DNA from: Pelagibacteraceae bacterium TMED170
GTDB lineage: Bacteria; Pseudomonadota; Alphaproteobacteria; Pelagibacterales; Pelagibacteraceae
Length of the DNA stretch: 9,369 nt
Direction: 5' to 3'
Assembly: GCA_002170875.2 (NCBI GenBank)
Contig: NHHT02000007.1
Span: 2,675 to 12,043, forward strand
How positions within the stretch are numbered: position 1 is the first letter of the stretch; every line of letters begins with the position of its first letter. Position numbers and translations under genes: made by a program. A model generated the notes under the pieces. The model worked only from the letters and a program-made list of their open reading frames with translations. It had not been told where the DNA came from and did not search any database. Shown piece by piece: positions 7,050-9,369 of this stretch.

Positions 7050-7499
7050 TTATCTTTTAGAAAATTGGAAACTTCTTCTGGCTTTTCTGTGACCGTATTT
7101 TTTTCTTTCAACTACTCTTGAGTCTCTAGTGGTCAATTTATCTTTTTTTAAACCACTTTTAAGAGATTCATCTTGTTTAATAAGAGCGCGAGACATTCCA
7201 TGAATAATTGCACCTGCTTGACCGGATAAACCTCCACCTTTTACAGAACATTTTACATCATATGCTGAAAGAACATTTGATATTTCAAGTGGCCGAGTAA
7301 CAATAATTTGATGAACTGGTCTTTTAAAATAATCATTCATTTTAATTCCATTTACATAAATATTTCCTGAACCTTTTTTTAACCAGACTTTAGCGATAGA
7401 TTTTTTTCTTCTACCAGTGGCATATTTGCTATCTGAAAAATTTAATTTAATTTTTTTAGCTTTAGTATCAGGTTGAGGAGTCGTATTTTTATCTTCCAT
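7050..7499 (-). CDS. rpsI: 30S ribosomal protein S9 (uS9)
   Basis: This 149-aa protein is uS9 of the small-subunit head; its C-terminal tail reaches the P-site tRNA. The core begins at YATGRRKKSIAKVWL (26-40). The family signature GGGLSGQAGAIIHGMSRAL spans 88-106. The basic tail ERKKYGHRKARRSFQFSKR (131-149) ends with the universally conserved SKR. Compared with the 130-aa E. coli protein it carries an N-terminal extension of about 20 polar residues, as many alphaproteobacterial S9 proteins do. The ATG (7499-7497) shares one base with the rplM stop (TAATG), so it is almost certainly translated by reinitiation after L13. Confidence 0.98.
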   Translation of the reverse strand: MEDKNTTPQPDTKAKKIKLNFSDSKYATGRRKKSIAKVWLKKGSGNIYVNGIKMNDYFKRPVHQIIVTRPLEISNVLSAYDVKCSVKGGGLSGQAGAIIHGMSRALIKQDESLKSGLKKDKLTTRDSRVVERKKYGHRKARRSFQFSKR

Positions 7500-7960
7500 T
7501 ATTTTTTAATTGAGTTTCTTTTATTAAGTTGACTGAAATTAATAAGCTTTGGACTTTGGATATCATGAGGATGTTTTTCACCACTGTACATTTTAAGTTT
7601 AGTTAATTGCTTTTTTGCTAATGGTCCACCCGGTAACATTCTTTTAACAGCTAGTCTAAGAATATCCTGAGATTTATTTTTTTCTTGTAATCTCTGAGGT
7701 GTAGTTTGTTTAATACCTCCTGGGTGACCAGTATGTTTATAATAAATTTTATTTTTATATTTATTACCTGTAAATTTTATTTTATCAATATTAGTTACTA
7801 TTACAAAGTCACCATTATCAACATGTGGATTATAAGTTGGTTTATTTTTTCCTCTTAAAACTTTTGAGATAAAAGCAGCTAATCTTCCAACAACAGCATT
7901 TTCAGCATTGATTTGAAACCAGTCGTTTTTAATTTCGTTTTTTTTAATAAAAGGTGTCAT
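7499..7960 (-). CDS. rplM: 50S ribosomal protein L13 (uL13)
   Basis: This 153-aa protein is uL13, an early-assembly protein of the large subunit. Recognisable parts are WFQINAENAVVGRLA (14-28), KNKPTYNPHVDNGDFV (38-53), the YYKHTGHPGG segment (73-82), and the signature VKRMLPGGPLAKKQLTKLK (105-123) leading into MYSGEKHPH (124-132). The C-terminus is about 10 residues longer than in E. coli (142 aa). It is first in the tight rplM-rpsI-argC run, with 94 nt upstream that could hold the promoter. There is no Shine-Dalgarno before ATG 7960; the preceding sequence is A/T-rich (TTAATTTAACT). Confidence 0.98.
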   Translation of the reverse strand: MTPFIKKNEIKNDWFQINAENAVVGRLAAFISKVLRGKNKPTYNPHVDNGDFVIVTNIDKIKFTGNKYKNKIYYKHTGHPGGIKQTTPQRLQEKNKSQDILRLAVKRMLPGGPLAKKQLTKLKMYSGEKHPHDIQSPKLINFSQLNKRNSIKK

Positions 7961-8054
7961 AGTTAAATTAAGGGCGATAAGTACTAATAAACATAATTAA
8001 AGTCAATTAAATTTCTTAATTATCTTAAAAAAAATATCAAAATTATGTAGCAAA
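7961..8054 (-). other. ctaA-rplM intergenic spacer with an AT-only inverted repeat
   Basis: This is the largest spacer in the window (94 nt). It holds an inverted repeat, ATAATTAA (7993-8000) with TTAATTAT (8016-8023), extendable to a G:C pair past one bulged base. It overlaps a -35-like TTGACT. On the minus strand a run of eight T lies just after the ctaA stop, but no stable GC-bearing stem precedes it, so I do not call a terminator. Confidence 0.35.
7978..8006 (-). promoter_or_regulatory. Possible promoter for the rplM operon
   Basis: On the minus strand TTGACT (8006-8001) differs from the -35 consensus by one base. It is followed after 17 nt by TACTTA (7983-7978), a poor -10 match. A start near 7971 would leave a leader of about 10 nt before the rplM ATG at 7960. 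The position fits an operon promoter, but the weak -10 and the A/T-rich background make chance occurrence quite possible. Confidence 0.25.
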
Positions 8055-9083
8055 TTAGTCAATAGAACGATGATATAAACTAAGAGAAAATATCATTAAA
8101 AATATACTAGATATTTGATGAAGTGAAGCAACAAAAATATTCAAATTAGACAACAATGTAAAAATTCCTAGAGCTATTTGAAAAAAAAGTACAATTAAAA
8201 GATAAAAATAAGGTTTTGTTAATTTTTTTAAATTGTGTGTTTTTATAAATATTCCAATATATAAATATAATATAAGAATTATGTAAGCTAAATTTCTGTG
8301 TAAAAACTGAACAAAACTTTGTTGATTAAAGTTAAAAAAATTAAAAAAACTATTAAAAGTTAAATCATCTGGAGCATAAGAATTATTCATAAGCGGCCAA
8401 GTTTGATAAATACTACCTGCATCAAGGCCTGAAACAAAAGCGCCCATTATTATTTGAATAAATAATAGTAATAGAAAAAGTTTCATTAAAGAATATCCTC
8501 GAGATATATTAAAAAAAGATTTATTAGTTGAATATCTTAAGTTTAAAAAATACCAAAAAAGACTTGAAAGAATAATAAATGCTAAAAATAAATGAACGGA
8601 TAACCTAATGTGGCTAACAGTTACATTGTTTGTTAATCCACTTTTGACCATGTACCAACCAATTAGACCTTGTAATAAAATAAGTAAAAAAATTAAGCTA
8701 AACTTAATTTTATATTCATTAGTAAAAATTTTTTTATAAATAAAAATTAAAAACGGAATTAAAAAAACTAATCCAATAACTCTACCTAGCAACCTGTGAA
8801 AGTATTCCCAAAAATAAATTATCTTAAACTCATCCATCGTCATACTGGAATTTATTAAAGTGTATTGTGGAATTTCCTTATACAGGGAAAAATAATTATT
8901 CCATTGAAGATCATTCATTGGTGGTAAGATACCACTTAATAAATCCCAATTAGTAATGGATAATCCTGAACCTGTTAATCGGGTTAAACCACCAATTACA
9001 ATCATAGAAACTAATAGTAGTAATAGTGAAACTAACCACAAATTTAAATAATTTTTATATTTGTTGTTTTGTATTATAAGCAC
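8055..9083 (-). CDS. ctaA: Heme A synthase (CtaA/COX15 type)
   Basis: This 342-aa polytopic inner-membrane enzyme oxidises the C8 methyl of heme O to the formyl of heme A, the cofactor of aa3-type cytochrome oxidases. About eight transmembrane helices are visible (roughly 14-34, 100-117, 126-146, 160-180, 199-219, 262-280, 290-310, 317-337). Conserved heme-ligand histidines sit in WEYFHRLLGR (H96, with E93), SVHLFLA (H164), FLHRNLAY (H262) and SLHQISS (H322). The first periplasmic loop carries the signature GGLTRLTGSGLSITNW (31-46). There are no cysteines, fitting the COX15-like class rather than the Bacillus type with a Cys pair. The start is GTG at 9083: an in-frame TAA lies two codons upstream, and the first in-frame ATG is inside helix 1, so the GTG is the best available start. 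No assembly partner (ctaB, ctaG) is in the window. Confidence 0.95.
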   Translation of the reverse strand: MLIIQNNKYKNYLNLWLVSLLLLLVSMIVIGGLTRLTGSGLSITNWDLLSGILPPMNDLQWNNYFSLYKEIPQYTLINSSMTMDEFKIIYFWEYFHRLLGRVIGLVFLIPFLIFIYKKIFTNEYKIKFSLIFLLILLQGLIGWYMVKSGLTNNVTVSHIRLSVHLFLAFIILSSLFWYFLNLRYSTNKSFFNISRGYSLMKLFLLLLFIQIIMGAFVSGLDAGSIYQTWPLMNNSYAPDDLTFNSFFNFFNFNQQSFVQFLHRNLAYIILILYLYIGIFIKTHNLKKLTKPYFYLLIVLFFQIALGIFTLLSNLNIFVASLHQISSIFLMIFSLSLYHRSID

Positions 9084-9133
9084 AGATTAACTATATAATT
9101 TAAATATAAAATAAATATAATAAAAATGTCGCT
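9084..9133. promoter_or_regulatory. Divergent ctaA / chorismate mutase promoter region
   Basis: This 50-nt, almost purely A/T spacer separates two divergent genes, so promoters for both must lie here or overlap the coding starts. Exact TATAAT hexamers reading plus occur at 9094-9099 and 9116-9121, the latter only about 13 nt before the chorismate mutase ATG. A TATAGT hexamer reads minus at 9095-9090 toward ctaA. No matching -35 is seen, and such hexamers are frequent by chance at this base composition. Confidence 0.35.
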
Positions 9134-9369
9134 ATGAAAAATAAAAAATTAATACCTATAAGAAAAAAACTAGATAAAATTGATACAAAGTTGCTATTTC
9201 TTTTTAAAGAGAGAACACTATTAGTTAATAATGTTCTTAAAACCAAAAGATTTAAGAACGAAATAATAGATAAAAAAAGAATTAAAATAATTTTAAAAAT
9301 TATTAGAAAAAAATCTGTAAAATTAAAAATTGATACAATATTAACAAAACGTATTTGGACTTCAATAAT
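9134..9369 (+). CDS. Chorismate mutase, AroQ (type II helical) family, partial
   Basis: The plus-strand frame opens at ATG 9134 and remains open for 78 codons to the window edge. The pattern LIPIRKKLDKID (6-17), LLFLFKER (20-27), followed by V31, K38/K41 and IIDKKR (44-49), matches the all-helical chorismate mutase fold. R10, R27, a Lys near 38-41 and D46/R49 occupy positions equivalent to active-site residues of the E. coli PheA/TyrA mutase domain. The enzyme rearranges chorismate to prephenate for phenylalanine and tyrosine synthesis. Whether it is a stand-alone mutase of about 90-100 aa or an N-terminal domain of a longer protein cannot be seen. It is divergent from ctaA, with no Shine-Dalgarno. 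A three-codon frame (ATG TCG CTA TGA) overlaps its start. Confidence 0.75.
   Translation, partial: MKNKKLIPIRKKLDKIDTKLLFLFKERTLLVNNVLKTKRFKNEIIDKKRIKIILKIIRKKSVKLKIDTILTKRIWTSI

Noticed and set aside
8025..8054. Rho-independent terminator after ctaA, suggested by a run of T on the minus strand.
   Set aside because: No GC-containing stem precedes the T run; oligo-T is common at this base composition.
1..9369. Mobile elements, CRISPR arrays, att sites next to the tRNA, toxin-antitoxin or defence genes.
   Set aside because: No spaced direct repeats, transposase, integrase or tRNA-fragment duplication is visible; both sides of the tRNA are tightly packed core genes.

Overview
This window is strongly AT-rich, tightly packed, low-GC alphaproteobacterial DNA. 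It most resembles a streamlined marine SAR11-type (Pelagibacterales) genome. That assignment rests on the very high A/T content, Lys/Asn/Ile-rich proteins, spacers of 0-94 nt, near absence of Shine-Dalgarno sequences, and the gene order (rplM-rpsI-argC and hom-glpX-recJ, both known as alphaproteobacterial neighbourhoods). No similarity search was possible, so the taxonomic call is inference.

Layout: almost everything is on the minus strand and reads from right to left. From about 9083 downward: ctaA (heme A synthase); a 94-nt spacer; rplM and rpsI (ribosomal proteins L13 and S9); a 45-nt spacer; argC; an unrecognised Lys-rich lipoprotein; hom; glpX; recJ; a tRNA-Glu(UUC) gene; a D-2-hydroxyacid dehydrogenase; and the start of a single-pass membrane protein that runs off the left edge. 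At the right edge a chorismate mutase gene begins on the plus strand, divergent from ctaA.

From rplM to the left edge the genes are nearly contiguous. Four junctions are ATGA overlaps (argC/lipoprotein, glpX/recJ, dehydrogenase/membrane protein, plus a possible mini-cistron before the chorismate mutase). Two are TAATG overlaps (rplM/rpsI, hom/glpX). The tRNA-Glu gene lies inside this run: its 5' end overlaps the last codons of recJ by 22 nt, and its 3' CCA ends 9 nt before the dehydrogenase ATG. Ribosome synthesis, arginine and threonine/methionine biosynthesis, gluconeogenesis, DNA repair and a tRNA therefore appear to share one long transcription unit.

No mobile element, CRISPR array, phage gene or new defence-type system is visible; this is mostly core-genome housekeeping content. 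The points most worth a second look are the recJ/tRNA-Glu overlap, where tRNA 5' maturation would cut the recJ stop codon off its message, and the uncharacterised lipoprotein with paired cysteine motifs at both ends of a basic helical arm.
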